Shown here: positions 26,471 to 36,703 of the stretch, piece after piece
How positions within the stretch are numbered: the stretch's first letter is position 1
Layout of the letters: the number at the start of each line of letters is the position of its first letter
Notes under the pieces: generated by a model
The model's input: the letters and a program-made list of their open reading frames with translations, nothing else
Told to the model about the DNA's origin: nothing
Databases searched by the model: none
Position numbers and translations under genes: made by a program
Assembly (NCBI RefSeq): GCF_018390635.1
Contig: NZ_JAHBGE010000063.1
Span: 62,001-126,000 of the forward strand
Reading direction: 5' to 3'
Origin: Ancylobacter lacus
Lineage (GTDB): Bacteria; Pseudomonadota; Alphaproteobacteria; Rhizobiales; Xanthobacteraceae
Length of the DNA: 64,000 nucleotides

Positions 26471-26555
26471 CGGCGGGGCGCGACCCCGCCGGCCCCGCCC
26501 TTCGGGGGCCGAGACGGCCGTGCGGGGGCTGAACCCCGCTCGGCCTTCTGCCGAG
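26471..26555 (+). repeat. Array of stem-loops between urtA and urtB
   Basis: Four GC-rich hairpins follow each other: CGGCGGGG/CCCCGCCG (26471-26491), GGCCCC/GGGGCC (about 26491-26510), GCGGGG/CCCCGC (26522-26539) and CTCGGC/GCCGAG (26539-26555). There is no T-run, so they more likely stabilise or partly terminate the urtA message than end the operon. Confidence 0.7.
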
Positions 26556-26574
26556 CCAAAACCGGGGATGCCTG

Positions 26575-28188
26575 ATGCGCCTGTCTTCGCCCCTCGCCGT
26601 TCTCCTTCTCGGGCTGGCCCTGTTCGCGACGCTGGTGCCGCGTGCCGCCCACGCCGGTCCCTATGAGGACGCGCTGGCGAAATTCACCACGGAATCCTAT
26701 GCCGACACCGCCGCCGCCCTCGGTCTCCTCGCGACCAGCGGCAATCCGCGCGCGGTCGAGGTGGTCGATGCGCTGGCCGATGGCCGGCTGCTGGTCGATC
26801 CCGCCGCGGGGAAGGTCTATATCCGGGGCGCCGACGGCAGCCTCGCCGATGCCGCCTCCGGCCAGCCCGCCGCGGGCGTCGACGCCGCGGCGCTGAAGGC
26901 GGTGCGCGCCAACAACCGCGTCCGCGGCGCCATCGCGGCGGCCAGCGGCGCGCTTTCGCTGTTCAATCCCGATCCGGCCAAGCGGCTCGCCGCGGCGCAG
27001 GCGGTGTTCAAGTCGCGCGACGCCACCGTTCTGCCGGCGCTCGACGCCGCGCTGGCCAAGGAGACGGTCCCGGCGGTCAAGCAGGCGCTGGCCACCGCCC
27101 GCGCCGCCATCGTCATCGGCTCCTCCGCCGCGCCGGAGGCCGAGCGCATCGCCGCGGTGGCGACCATCGCCGATGCCGGCGACCAGGACGCGCTCGCGGT
27201 GCTGCAGAACCTGCCGCCCGACGCCCCGGCCAGCGTCAAGACCGCCGCCGCTTCCGCCATCGCCGGCATCCAGCGCACCCTCGCGGTCTGGGGCGTGGCG
27301 CAGAATGTGTGGTACGGGCTCTCGCTCGGCTCGGTGCTGCTGCTCGCCGCCATCGGCCTTGCCATCACCTTCGGCGTGATGGGCGTCATCAACATGGCCC
27401 ATGGCGAAATGGTGATGCTCGGCGCCTACACCACCTTCGTGGTGCAGGAACTCATCCGGGCCTACAACCCCGCGCTGTTCGACGCCTCGCTGCTGATCGC
27501 CATCCCGATCGCCTTCCTCTTCACCGGGCTGATCGGCGTCATCATCGAGCGCACCGTGATCCGCTTCCTCTACGGCCGCGCGCTCGAGACGCTGCTGGCG
27601 ACCTGGGGCATCTCGCTCATCCTGCAGCAGGCGATCCGCACCATCTTCGGTCCGACCAACCGCGAGGTCGGCGCGCCGAGCTGGATGTCGGGCACGGTGG
27701 ATGTCGGCCATCTCGCCGTCACCTATGGCCGCGCCTGGATCATCGTCTTCGCCATCCTGGTCTTCCTCGCCCTGCTGGCCGTGCTGCGGCTGACCCGCAT
27801 CGGGCTGGAGATGCGGGCGGTGACGCAGAACCGGCGCATGGCCGCCTCGATGGGCATCCGCACCAACTGGGTCGACGCCATGACCTTCGGCCTCGGCTCC
27901 GGCATCGCCGGCATCGCCGGGGTGGCGCTCAGCCAGATCGACAACGTCTCGCCCAATCTCGGCCAGAGCTACATCATCGACAGCTTCCTCGTCGTGGTGT
28001 TCGGCGGGGTGGGCAATCTCTGGGGCACGCTGGTCGGCGCCATGTCGCTCGGCATCGCCAACAAGCTGCTCGAACCCTATGCCGGCGCGGTGCTCGGCAA
28101 GATCGCGCTGCTGGTGATCGTGATCCTCTTCATCCAGAAGCGACCGCGCGGCCTGTTCGCGCTCAAGGGCAGGGCGATCGAAGCATGA
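26575..28188 (+). CDS. urtB: Urea ABC transporter, permease UrtB
   Basis: This 537-residue permease belongs to the LivH type. As in other UrtB proteins it carries a signal-like N-terminus (VLLLGLALFATLVPRAAHAGP) and a periplasmic alpha-helical extension to about residue 240. The membrane domain starts NVWYGLSLGSVLLLAAIGLAITFGVMGVINMAHGEMVMLGAY. Later segments such as NRRMAASMGIRTNWVDAMTFGLGSGIAG and VVVFGGVGNLWGTLVGA contact the ATPase and line the pore. Its stop overlaps the urtC start in an ATGA quadruplet, which indicates translational coupling. Confidence 0.95.
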   Translation: MRLSSPLAVLLLGLALFATLVPRAAHAGPYEDALAKFTTESYADTAAALGLLATSGNPRAVEVVDALADGRLLVDPAAGKVYIRGADGSLADAASGQPAAGVDAAALKAVRANNRVRGAIAAASGALSLFNPDPAKRLAAAQAVFKSRDATVLPALDAALAKETVPAVKQALATARAAIVIGSSAAPEAERIAAVATIADAGDQDALAVLQNLPPDAPASVKTAAASAIAGIQRTLAVWGVAQNVWYGLSLGSVLLLAAIGLAITFGVMGVINMAHGEMVMLGAYTTFVVQELIRAYNPALFDASLLIAIPIAFLFTGLIGVIIERTVIRFLYGRALETLLATWGISLILQQAIRTIFGPTNREVGAPSWMSGTVDVGHLAVTYGRAWIIVFAILVFLALLAVLRLTRIGLEMRAVTQNRRMAASMGIRTNWVDAMTFGLGSGIAGIAGVALSQIDNVSPNLGQSYIIDSFLVVVFGGVGNLWGTLVGAMSLGIANKLLEPYAGAVLGKIALLVIVILFIQKRPRGLFALKGRAIEA

Positions 28189-29348
28189 GCCAGACCGACA
28201 CCCGCAAGCCCGCCCTGCTCGGCACGGGCGGCCTGGTCTTCCTCGCCATCGTCATCGGCCTCGCCGTGCTGGTGCCGGCGCTGAACCTTCTGCTTCCGGC
28301 GGGCTCCGCGCTGCATGTGCCGACCTATCTGGTCTCGCTGCTGGGCAAATATCTCTGCTACGCCCTGCTGGCGCTCTCGGTGGATCTGATCTGGGGCTAT
28401 GTCGGCATTCTCTCGCTGGGGCAGGGCGCCTTCTTCGCGCTCGGCGGCTACGCGATGGGCATGTATCTGATGCGCCAGATCGGCACCCGCGGCGTCTATG
28501 GCGACCCGGTGCTGCCGGACTTCATGGTGTTCCTGAACTGGAAGGAACTGCCCTGGTTCTGGTACGGCTTCGACTGGTTCCCCTTCGCCGCCGCCATGGT
28601 GCTGCTGGCGCCGGGCCTGCTGGCGCTGGTGTTCGGCTGGTTCGCCTTCCGCTCCCGCGTGACCGGCGTCTACCTCTCGATCATCACCCAGGCGATGACC
28701 TTCGCCCTGCTGCTGGCGTTCTTCCGCAACGACATGGGCTTCGGCGGCAATAACGGCCTCACCGACTTCAAGGACATCCTCGGCTTCAACATCCAGGCCG
28801 ACGGCACCCGGGCCGCGCTGTTCGCGCTTACCGCGCTGGCGCTGGCGGGCGGCTATGTGCTGTGCCGCTATCTCGTGCGCTCGCATTTCGGCAAGGTGCT
28901 CATCGCCATCCGCGACGCGGAAACCCGGGTGCGCTTCACCGGCTACCGGGTGGAGAACTACAAGCTCGCCGCCTTCGTGGTCTCGGCCTGCCTCGCGGGC
29001 ATCGCCGGGGCGCTCTATGTGCCGCAGGTCGGCATCATCAACCCCAGCGAGTTCTCTCCGGCCAACTCGATCGAGATCATCGTCTGGGTGGCGGTGGGCG
29101 GACGCGGCACGCTGGCCGGCGCGGCGCTCGGCGCGGTGTTGGTGAACTATGCCAAGACCTATTTCACCTCCGGCATGCTGGCGCCCTACTGGCTGTTCAT
29201 GCTGGGCGGGCTGTTCGTGGCGGTGACGCTGTTCCTGCCCAAGGGCATTCTCGGCACCTTCCTGGAATGGCGCGCGCGCCGCAGCGCCGGCAGCCCGGAG
29301 CCGGACGCGCCGCCCGCGCCCGGCATCACGGCGAAGCCGGCGGAGTGA
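28185..29348 (+). CDS. urtC: Urea ABC transporter, permease UrtC
   Basis: The 387-residue LivM-type inner-membrane subunit pairs with UrtB. It has about nine to ten membrane helices, with YALLALSVDLIWGYVGILSLGQGAFFALGGYAMGMYLM near the N-terminus. Later segments are FGGNNGLTDFKDILGF, GKVLIAIRDAETRVRFTGY (the ATPase-coupling loop) and INPSEFSPANSIEIIVWVAVGGRGTLAGA, all characteristic of UrtC. Ten bases separate it from urtD. Confidence 0.95.
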   Translation: MSQTDTRKPALLGTGGLVFLAIVIGLAVLVPALNLLLPAGSALHVPTYLVSLLGKYLCYALLALSVDLIWGYVGILSLGQGAFFALGGYAMGMYLMRQIGTRGVYGDPVLPDFMVFLNWKELPWFWYGFDWFPFAAAMVLLAPGLLALVFGWFAFRSRVTGVYLSIITQAMTFALLLAFFRNDMGFGGNNGLTDFKDILGFNIQADGTRAALFALTALALAGGYVLCRYLVRSHFGKVLIAIRDAETRVRFTGYRVENYKLAAFVVSACLAGIAGALYVPQVGIINPSEFSPANSIEIIVWVAVGGRGTLAGAALGAVLVNYAKTYFTSGMLAPYWLFMLGGLFVAVTLFLPKGILGTFLEWRARRSAGSPEPDAPPAPGITAKPAE

Positions 29349-29358
29349 GGGGAAAACG

Positions 29359-30171
<813 letters not shown>

Positions 30172-30175
30172 GCGG

Positions 30176-30871
30176 ATGCTGGAAGTTCGGGACATCAACC
30201 TCTTCTACGGCGCGGCGCAGGCGCTGCGCGGCGTCTCGCTCACCGCCGAGCCGGGCAAGGTCACCTGCGTGCTCGGCCGCAACGGCGTCGGCAAGACCAG
30301 CCTGATGCGCGCCATCGTCGGCCGGCAGTCGGTTTCGAAGGGCAGCATCCTGTTCAATGGTGAAGACATCACCGCCATGGCGCCGGCCGAGCGCGCCCGC
30401 CGTGGCATCGCCTTCGTGCCGCAGGGCCGCGAGATCTTCCCGCTGCTGACCGTGGCGGAGAACCTCGAAACCGGCTTTGCCCCGCTGAAGCGGGCCGACC
30501 GCTCGATTCCTGACGACGTGTTCTCGCTGTTCCCGGTGCTGGACAGCATGATGCGCCGGCGTGGCGGCGACCTCTCCGGCGGCCAGCAGCAGCAGCTCGC
30601 CATCGGCCGGGCGCTGGTGATGCGGCCCAAGGTGCTGGTGCTGGACGAGCCGACCGAGGGCATCCAGCCCTCCATCATCAAGGATATCGGCAACGCCATC
30701 CGCTACTTGCGCAGCAAGGGCGACATCGCCATCGTGCTGGTCGAACAGTATTTCGACTTCGCCCGCGAGCTCGCCGACCAGTTCATCGTGATGGAGCGCG
30801 GGGCGGTGGTGATGTCGGGCGATGGCGCCGCGCTCGAGGATCCGGATGTCCGCAACCGCATTGCCGTCTGA
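30176..30871 (+). CDS. urtE: Urea ABC transporter, ATP-binding protein UrtE
   Basis: This 231-residue LivF-type ATPase has Walker A GRNGVGKTS, FVPQGREIFPLLTVAENLETGF in the Q-loop region, signature LSGGQQQQLAIGRAL and Walker B VLVLDEPTEGIQPSI, ending with the switch histidine replaced by the usual VEQYFDFA of LivF/UrtE. The ATG at 30176 gives a family-length protein beginning MLEVRDINLFYGAAQALRGV; the frame is open upstream inside urtD. Its last 26 bases overlap the start of ureD, tying transport to urease expression. Confidence 0.95.
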   Translation: MLEVRDINLFYGAAQALRGVSLTAEPGKVTCVLGRNGVGKTSLMRAIVGRQSVSKGSILFNGEDITAMAPAERARRGIAFVPQGREIFPLLTVAENLETGFAPLKRADRSIPDDVFSLFPVLDSMMRRRGGDLSGGQQQQLAIGRALVMRPKVLVLDEPTEGIQPSIIKDIGNAIRYLRSKGDIAIVLVEQYFDFARELADQFIVMERGAVVMSGDGAALEDPDVRNRIAV

Positions 30872-31718
30872 GGACGCCGCGCCCACGCGCATCCCGCAGG
30901 CGCAGCGCGCTCACAGCCGCCTTTCGCTCGAAGCCCGTGCCGTGGGCGGGCGCACCGTCACCGGGGCGGTGGCGGAGGCCGGCCACGCCCGGGTGCGATT
31001 CCCCCGTTCGGGCCGGCGGACCGGCGCGCTGGAAGCGGTTCTGCTGAACACCGGCGGGGGCATCGCCGGCGGCGACACCATGGCCCACGCCGTCACCGCG
31101 CGGACCGGCGCCCGGCTGGTCGTCACCTCGCAGGCGGCGGAAAAGGTATATCGTTCCGATGGTTCGGATGCCGAGCTGCATGTCCGGCTCACGGTCGAAT
31201 CCGGCGCTCGGCTGGACTGGATGCCGCAGCCAACCATCCTGTTCGATGCGGCGCGGGTGGTGCGCTCCATCTCGGCCGAGCTGGCGCCGGATGCGCGGCT
31301 GCTGATCGTCGAGCAGGTGATTCTCGGCCGCACCGCCCGGGGCGAGACGTTCGAACGCGGCCGGCTGCAGGACCAGTGGCGGGTGCGCCGCGGCGGCCGG
31401 CTGGTCTATGCCGACGGGCTCGATCTCGGCAGCGAGGTGGGACGGACGCTGCGGCGGCCGGCGGTGGCCGCCGGCTGGCCCGCCTTCGCCACGGTGCTGC
31501 TGGTGGCGCCCGATGCCGAGGCCCGGTTGCCGGCCGTCCGCGAGGCTCTCGGCCTGCCCGATGCGCTGCCTGCCGATCTGGAGGCCGGCGCCAGCGCCTG
31601 GGACGGCATGCTGTCGGTGCGCCTGCTCGCCCGCCACGGCGCGGCGCTGGAGGGGGCGATCCGCCGGCTGATGGGCGAATTGGGGCTCGCCGAGACGCCG
31701 CGCATCTGGCATTCCTGA
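30846..31718 (+). CDS. ureD: Urease accessory protein UreD
   Basis: This 290-residue accessory protein forms the UreDFG complex that loads nickel into apo-urease. The conserved run [14 protein letters not shown], then [39 protein letters not shown] and [25 protein letters not shown] identify it. The ATG at 30846 overlaps the urtE end by 26 bases; an upstream in-frame start at 30822 is less likely. As in many Hyphomicrobiales it opens the urease half of the operon. Confidence 0.93.
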   Translation: MSATALPSEDAAPTRIPQAQRAHSRLSLEARAVGGRTVTGAVAEAGHARVRFPRSGRRTGALEAVLLNTGGGIAGGDTMAHAVTARTGARLVVTSQAAEKVYRSDGSDAELHVRLTVESGARLDWMPQPTILFDAARVVRSISAELAPDARLLIVEQVILGRTARGETFERGRLQDQWRVRRGGRLVYADGLDLGSEVGRTLRRPAVAAGWPAFATVLLVAPDAEARLPAVREALGLPDALPADLEAGASAWDGMLSVRLLARHGAALEGAIRRLMGELGLAETPRIWHS

Positions 31719-31767
31719 CAGTCAATCCGTTTTCCAGCCCAATCGCTCCCCGTTTCGGAGAAACCCG

Positions 31768-32388
31768 ATGAATCTCAGCCCGCGCGAGAAGGACAAGCTC
31801 CTCGTCTCCATGGCCGCCATGGTGGCGCGCCGCCGCCTCGAGCGGGGCGTGAAGCTGAACCATCCCGAGGCGGTGGCGCTCATCACCGACGTGGTGGTGG
31901 AGGGCGCCCGCGACGGCAAGACCGTGGCCGAGCTGATGAGCCTTGGCGCCGAGGTCCTCACGCCCGAGCAGGTGATGCCCGGCGTGGCCGAGATGATCTA
32001 CGAAATCCAGGTCGAGGCGACCTTTCCCGACGGCACCAAGCTGGTGACGGTGCACGAGCCGATCCGCGCCGCCGGTCTGCACGTCGTGCCCGGCGAGGTG
32101 CTGATGGAGGAGGGCGAGATCACCCTGCTGGCCGACCGCGACCTCCTCTCGCTCGTCGTGGCCAACACCGGCGATCGCCCGATCCAGGTCGGCAGCCACT
32201 ACCATTTCGCCGAAACCAACCCGGCGCTCCATTTCGACCGCGAGGCGGCCCGCGGCATGCGGCTCGCCATTCCCTCCGGCACCGCCGTGCGGTTCGAGCC
32301 CGGCCAGACCCGGGAGGTCACGCTGGTGGCCTTCGCCGGCCGGCGCGAGGTCTATGGTTTCCGCCAGGAGGTGATGGGCAAGCTCTGA
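31768..32388 (+). CDS. ureAB: Urease gamma/beta fusion subunit (UreAB)
   Basis: This 206-residue protein fuses the small gamma subunit (residues 1 to about 100, [27 protein letters not shown]... to [18 protein letters not shown]) to the beta subunit (from about 105, [18 protein letters not shown]... to [12 protein letters not shown]). Most bacteria use separate ureA and ureB genes of about 100 residues each. The fusion has the same order as Helicobacter UreA and also occurs in some Hyphomicrobiales. The [23 protein letters not shown] core is intact. It forms the urease trimer with UreC. Confidence 0.93.
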   Translation: MNLSPREKDKLLVSMAAMVARRRLERGVKLNHPEAVALITDVVVEGARDGKTVAELMSLGAEVLTPEQVMPGVAEMIYEIQVEATFPDGTKLVTVHEPIRAAGLHVVPGEVLMEEGEITLLADRDLLSLVVANTGDRPIQVGSHYHFAETNPALHFDREAARGMRLAIPSGTAVRFEPGQTREVTLVAFAGRREVYGFRQEVMGKL

Positions 32389-32442
32389 GCGCGTCGCGCC
32401 GCTGCCCGCATCCTCCCCATCCTGCTTCGATCGGATTGCGCC

Positions 32443-34155
32443 ATGTCCATCAAGATTTCGCGTGCCGCCTATAACGAGATGTTCGGCCCGACCGTGGGCG
32501 ACCGGGTCCGGCTCGCCGACACCGCCCTCATCATCGAGGTGGAGAAGGACCTCACCGTCTATGGCGAGGAGGTGAAGTTCGGCGGCGGCAAGACCATCCG
32601 CGACGGGATGGGCCAGTCTCAGGCGACGCGCGCGGAAGGCTCGGTCGATACCGTCATCACCAACGCGCTGATCCTCGACCACTGGGGCATCGTGAAGGCC
32701 GACATCGGTTTGCGCGACGGCCGGATCCACGCCATCGGCAAGGCCGGCAACCCCGACATCCAGCCGGGGGTGGACATCGTCATCGGCCCGGGCACGGAGG
32801 TCATCGCCGGCGAAGGCAAGATCGTGACCGCCGGCGGCTTCGACAGCCACATCCACTTCATCTGCCCGCAGCAGATCGAGCATGCGCTGATGTCCGGCGT
32901 CACCACCATGCTCGGCGGCGGCACCGGGCCGGCGGCCGGCACCAACGCCACCACCTGCACGCCCGGCGCCTGGCACATCGAGATGATGCTGCGCGCCTTC
33001 GACAGCTTCCCGGTGAACCTCGCCCTCTCCGGCAAGGGCAACGCCGCCAGGCCCGCCGCGCTGGTGGAGATGATCGAGGCAGGCGCCTGCGCGCTGAAGC
33101 TTCACGAAGACTGGGGCACGACCCCGGCCACCATCGACAACTGTCTCTCCGTCGCCGACGCCTACGACGTGCAGGTGATGATCCACACCGACACGCTGAA
33201 CGAGAGCGGCTTCGTCGAGGACACCATCGCCGCCATGAAGGGGCGCACCATCCACGCCTTCCACACCGAGGGCGCGGGCGGCGGCCATGCCCCGGACATC
33301 ATGAAGGTCGCCGGCCTGCCCAATGTGCTGCCGTCCTCCACCAACCCGACCCGTCCCTTCACCATCAACACGCTCGACGAACATCTCGACATGCTGATGG
33401 TCTGCCACCACCTCGACCCGCTGATCGCGGAGGACCTCGCCTTCGCCGAAAGCCGCATCCGCAAGGAGACCATCGCGGCGGAAGACATCCTCCACGACAT
33501 CGGCGCGATCTCGATGATGTCGTCGGACAGCCAGGCCATGGGCCGTCTGGGCGAGGTGGTCACCCGCACCTGGCAGACCGCTCACAAGATGAAGCTGCAG
33601 CGCGGCCTGCTGCCGGGCGATTGCGAGCGTAACGACAATGCCCGCGCCAAGCGCTATGTCGCGAAATACACCATCAACCCGGCCATCGCCCACGGCGTCT
33701 CCCGCCATATCGGCTCGGTGGAGCCGGGCAAGCTCGCCGACCTCGTGGTGTGGTCGCCGGCCTTCTTCGGCACCAAGCCCGACATGGTGATCAAGGGCGG
33801 CGCCATCGTCGCGGCCAAGATGGGCGACCCCAACGCCTCCATCCCGACGCCGGAGCCGGTGCATTACCGGCCGATGTGGGGCGCCTATGGCAAGGCCCGC
33901 ACCGCGACCTGCCTCACCTTCGTCTCGCAGGCGGCGGTGGAGCGGGGCGTCGGCGCGCGGCTCGGGCTGGAGAAGCAGCTCGTGGCGGTGGAGAATGTGC
34001 GCGGCGGCATCGGCAAGGCCTCGATGATCCACAATGACGCCACGCCGACCATCGAAATTGACCCGGAGACCTACGAGGTGCGCGCCGACGGCGAACTCCT
34101 CACCTGCGCTCCGGCGACCGAACTGCCCATGGCGCAGCGCTACTTCCTGTTCTAA
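32443..34155 (+). CDS. ureC: Urease alpha (catalytic) subunit
   Basis: This 570-residue subunit hydrolyses urea to ammonia and carbamate with a di-nickel centre. All catalytic residues are present: HIH (136 and 138), the carbamylated lysine in [11 protein letters not shown] (219), His 248, His 274 in [15 protein letters not shown], the flap MVCHHLDP (Cys 321, His 322) and Asp 362 in SSDSQAMGR. Numbering is two higher than in the Klebsiella enzyme. The 54-base gap after ureAB holds no structure I could see. Confidence 0.98.
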   Translation: MSIKISRAAYNEMFGPTVGDRVRLADTALIIEVEKDLTVYGEEVKFGGGKTIRDGMGQSQATRAEGSVDTVITNALILDHWGIVKADIGLRDGRIHAIGKAGNPDIQPGVDIVIGPGTEVIAGEGKIVTAGGFDSHIHFICPQQIEHALMSGVTTMLGGGTGPAAGTNATTCTPGAWHIEMMLRAFDSFPVNLALSGKGNAARPAALVEMIEAGACALKLHEDWGTTPATIDNCLSVADAYDVQVMIHTDTLNESGFVEDTIAAMKGRTIHAFHTEGAGGGHAPDIMKVAGLPNVLPSSTNPTRPFTINTLDEHLDMLMVCHHLDPLIAEDLAFAESRIRKETIAAEDILHDIGAISMMSSDSQAMGRLGEVVTRTWQTAHKMKLQRGLLPGDCERNDNARAKRYVAKYTINPAIAHGVSRHIGSVEPGKLADLVVWSPAFFGTKPDMVIKGGAIVAAKMGDPNASIPTPEPVHYRPMWGAYGKARTATCLTFVSQAAVERGVGARLGLEKQLVAVENVRGGIGKASMIHNDATPTIEIDPETYEVRADGELLTCAPATELPMAQRYFLF

Positions 34156-34193
34156 TCCTTGGCCGCCGGAAAGACCGGCGCAGGAGAGACGCC

Positions 34194-35057
34194 ATGATCC
34201 ACGCCCGCACGCTGCTGCCCGCCGGCACCTGGGACCTCGCTACCGCGGCCGATCGCGTGGTGCTGCCCCATGATGGCCGCCACCGCCGCCGTATCGCGAT
34301 GCGCGGAGAGGGGGATGTCGCCTTCCTGCTCGACCTGCCCGAGGCGGTGCGGCTGAAGGACGGCGACGGCATCCGGCTTGACGACGGCCGGGTCGTCGCC
34401 GTGGTGGCGGCCGAGGAGCCGGTGGCCGAGATCGTGGCGCGGGATGCCCATCATCTCGCCCGCCTGGCCTGGCATCTCGGCAACCGTCACGTCGCCGCGC
34501 AGCTTCTGGCCGATCGCGTCCGCATCGCCCGAGACCCGGTGCTGGAGGAGATGGCGCGCGGTCTCGGCGCCGGCGTCGCCCTCGTCGAGGCGCCGTTCGA
34601 GCCGGAAGGCGGCGCCTACGAGGCCGCCGCCGCTCACGGCCACGATCACGGGCACGAGCATGCGCATGGCCACGACCACGCACATGGCGAGGCGTGCGGC
34701 TGTGGCCATGACCACCATCACGACCATGACCACGACCACGATCATCATCACCACCATGAGCATGAGCACGCGCATGAGCATGAGCACGCCCATGCGCATC
34801 AGGGCCACCACCACGGCCATGCGCACGCTGCTCCGGTGCGCGACGTGATGGCGGTAGGCGGGCACGGGCACGACCACCACGCGCACGATCATCACGATCA
34901 TGGGCCGGACTGCGGCTGCGGTCATGACCACAGCCATGGCGAGCACCATCACGTCCATATCGGCGCCGACGACCACGGTCATGACCACGGCCACGCTCAC
35001 GAGCATGGCCACGGACACGAGCATGGCCATCGGGGCGCCGGTTCCCGGCATGGGTGA
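34194..35057 (+). CDS. ureE: Urease nickel chaperone UreE with a very long histidine-rich tail
   Basis: The first 140 or so residues of this 287-residue protein are a normal UreE: peptide-binding N-terminal domain, then the metal-binding domain with [18 protein letters not shown]. The rest (about 148-287) is almost entirely His, Asp, Glu, Gly and Ala, with roughly 59 histidines in 140 residues and two CGCGHDH-type cysteine motifs near 168-174 and 240-246. UreE tails bind and store nickel, but most are far shorter. The ATG at 34194 follows AGGAGAG. Its end overlaps ureF by eight bases. Confidence 0.93.
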   Translation: MIHARTLLPAGTWDLATAADRVVLPHDGRHRRRIAMRGEGDVAFLLDLPEAVRLKDGDGIRLDDGRVVAVVAAEEPVAEIVARDAHHLARLAWHLGNRHVAAQLLADRVRIARDPVLEEMARGLGAGVALVEAPFEPEGGAYEAAAAHGHDHGHEHAHGHDHAHGEACGCGHDHHHDHDHDHDHHHHHEHEHAHEHEHAHAHQGHHHGHAHAAPVRDVMAVGGHGHDHHAHDHHDHGPDCGCGHDHSHGEHHHVHIGADDHGHDHGHAHEHGHGHEHGHRGAGSRHG

Positions 35058-35781
35058 CAGCACGGTGCTGAGCGAGGGGGGCACCTGCCTCGAGCCGGCC
35101 GGCGCGGCGGCGCATCTCGTCCCGCTGCTGGTCTGGCTGTCGCCGGCCTATCCGGTCGGCGCCTTCGCTTATTCCCATGGCCTCGAATGGGCGGTGGAGA
35201 CGGGCGACATACGCGATCTCGCCAGCCTCGAGGGGTGGGTCGGCGACCTGCTGGAGCAGGGTGGACCCTTCACCGACGCGGTGTTCCTCGCTCATGCCTG
35301 GCGCGCGGTGGCGGCGCGGGACAATGCCGCGTTGCGCGAGGTCGCCGAGCTGGCGGCCGCCTTCGCGCCCTCTCGCGAGCGGCAGATGGAGACGCTGAAC
35401 CAGGGCGACGCCTTCCTCGCCGCAACCCGCGTCGCCTGGCCGGCGCCCGATCTCGACCTCATCGCCGAGGCCTGGGAGGGCCGGGCCGCCTATCCCGTAG
35501 CGGTGGGCGTGAGTGCGGCGGCCCATGGCGTGCCGCTCGGCGTCACGCTCGGCGCCTTCCTCACCGCGGTGGCGGCAAACCTCGTCTCCGCCGCGGTGCG
35601 GCTGGTGCCGCTCGGCCAGACCGACGGCAACCGCGCGCTGGCGGCGCTGTCGCGCCGGGTCCACGCCATCGCCGAGCGGGCGGCGGCCCGGCCTCTGGCT
35701 GCGGCCGGCGGCGCCGCGCTGCGCTCGGATATCGCCGCCATGCGCCACGAAACCCAGTACACCCGACTGTTCCGAAGCTGA
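35050..35781 (+). CDS. ureF: Urease accessory protein UreF
   Basis: This 243-residue all-helical protein bridges UreD and UreG and controls nickel delivery. Identifying segments are [25 protein letters not shown] near the N-terminus, the [18 protein letters not shown] region, and the C-terminal [18 protein letters not shown], which ends in the classic [11 protein letters not shown]. The ATG at 35050 lies inside the end of ureE, so the two are translationally coupled. Confidence 0.95.
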   Translation: MGDSTVLSEGGTCLEPAGAAAHLVPLLVWLSPAYPVGAFAYSHGLEWAVETGDIRDLASLEGWVGDLLEQGGPFTDAVFLAHAWRAVAARDNAALREVAELAAAFAPSRERQMETLNQGDAFLAATRVAWPAPDLDLIAEAWEGRAAYPVAVGVSAAAHGVPLGVTLGAFLTAVAANLVSAAVRLVPLGQTDGNRALAALSRRVHAIAERAAARPLAAAGGAALRSDIAAMRHETQYTRLFRS

Positions 35782-35794
35782 GCGGAGACGCGAC

Positions 35795-36439
35795 ATGAGC
35801 GAAAGCACCGGCCCGCTGCGCGTGGGCATCGGCGGCCCGGTAGGGTCCGGCAAGACCGCCCTGATGGAGGCGCTCTGCCGCGTCTTCCGCGACCGCTACG
35901 ACCTCTGCGCCATCACCAACGACATCTACACCAAGGAAGACGCGGAAATCCTCACCCGCGCCGGCGCGTTGCCGGCCGAGCGGATCATGGGGGTCGAGAC
36001 CGGCGGCTGTCCCCACACCGCCATCCGCGAGGATGCCTCCGCCAATCTTGCGGCCATCGCCGAGATGCGGGCGGCGTTTCCGGGCCTCGACCTCATCCTC
36101 ATTGAGTCCGGCGGCGACAACCTCGCCGCCACATTCTCCCCGGAGCTGGCGGACATCACCATCTACGTCATCGACGTTTCCGCCGGCGAGAAGATCCCCC
36201 GCAAGGGTGGGCCCGGCATCACCCGCTCCGACCTGCTGGTCATCAACAAGATCGACCTCGCGCCCTATGTCGGCGCCTCGCTGGAGGTGATGGACCGGGA
36301 CGCACGGCGGATGCGGGGACGCCGGCCCTTCGTGTTCGCCAATGTGCGGGAAGGGCAGGGGGTGGCCGATGTCGCCCGCTTCATCGAGACGGCCGGCGGG
36401 TTGGCGGCCACCTCGGCGCCGGTGTCGGCGGCCTCCTGA
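35795..36439 (+). CDS. ureG: Urease accessory GTPase UreG
   Basis: This 214-residue SIMIBI-class GTPase powers nickel insertion. P-loop [13 protein letters not shown], the [10 protein letters not shown] switch, the nickel-binding CPH in [28 protein letters not shown], the guanine motif [10 protein letters not shown] and the C-terminal [11 protein letters not shown] are all present. It is the last gene of the urt-ure cluster. A 7-bp stem-loop (36441-36458) follows directly. Confidence 0.96.
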   Translation: MSESTGPLRVGIGGPVGSGKTALMEALCRVFRDRYDLCAITNDIYTKEDAEILTRAGALPAERIMGVETGGCPHTAIREDASANLAAIAEMRAAFPGLDLILIESGGDNLAATFSPELADITIYVIDVSAGEKIPRKGGPGITRSDLLVINKIDLAPYVGASLEVMDRDARRMRGRRPFVFANVREGQGVADVARFIETAGGLAATSAPVSAAS

Positions 36440-36440
36440 C

Positions 36441-36458
36441 GGGCGCCGCGTGGCGCCC
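36441..36458 (+). repeat. Stem-loop at the end of the urease operon
   Basis: GGGCGCC pairs with GGCGCCC around GCGT, starting one base after the ureG stop. There is no T-run, so it is more likely an mRNA end-protecting or rho-linked structure than a full intrinsic terminator. Confidence 0.55.
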
Positions 36459-36703
36459 TGCCTGCGCCAGCCGTGAAGGCGGCGTTTTCGAACCGGCAAG
36501 GCCGGCGTTGCGGGAAGGCGGCGCCGGCCTGCCACCGCGTTGCATCGCGAGCGTTCACCTTCTTGAAATGGAGGTGACTCTGAGGGCTTCACCTCACGGC
36601 GGGGCCGGCCATATAGTCAGCATCAGGCCGATAATACCTTCGCCAACGATGTCCGCCTGTCGCAGTCCTGCGACACGCCGGGGACGCCGGGAGCTGTCTT
36701 TAG

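Noticed and set aside
25105-27711. An 868-codon minus-strand frame opposite urtA-urtB
   Set aside because: Antisense to well-supported transporter genes and low in sequence complexity.
31189-34032. A 947-codon minus-strand frame opposite ureD-ureC
   Set aside because: It is the antisense shadow of the urease genes, with biased composition and no family resemblance.
34152-35084. Minus-strand frame rich in Met and Val resembling membrane protein sequence
   Set aside because: It is the complement of the His-rich UreE tail codons (CAT/CAC read as ATG/GTG), not a gene.
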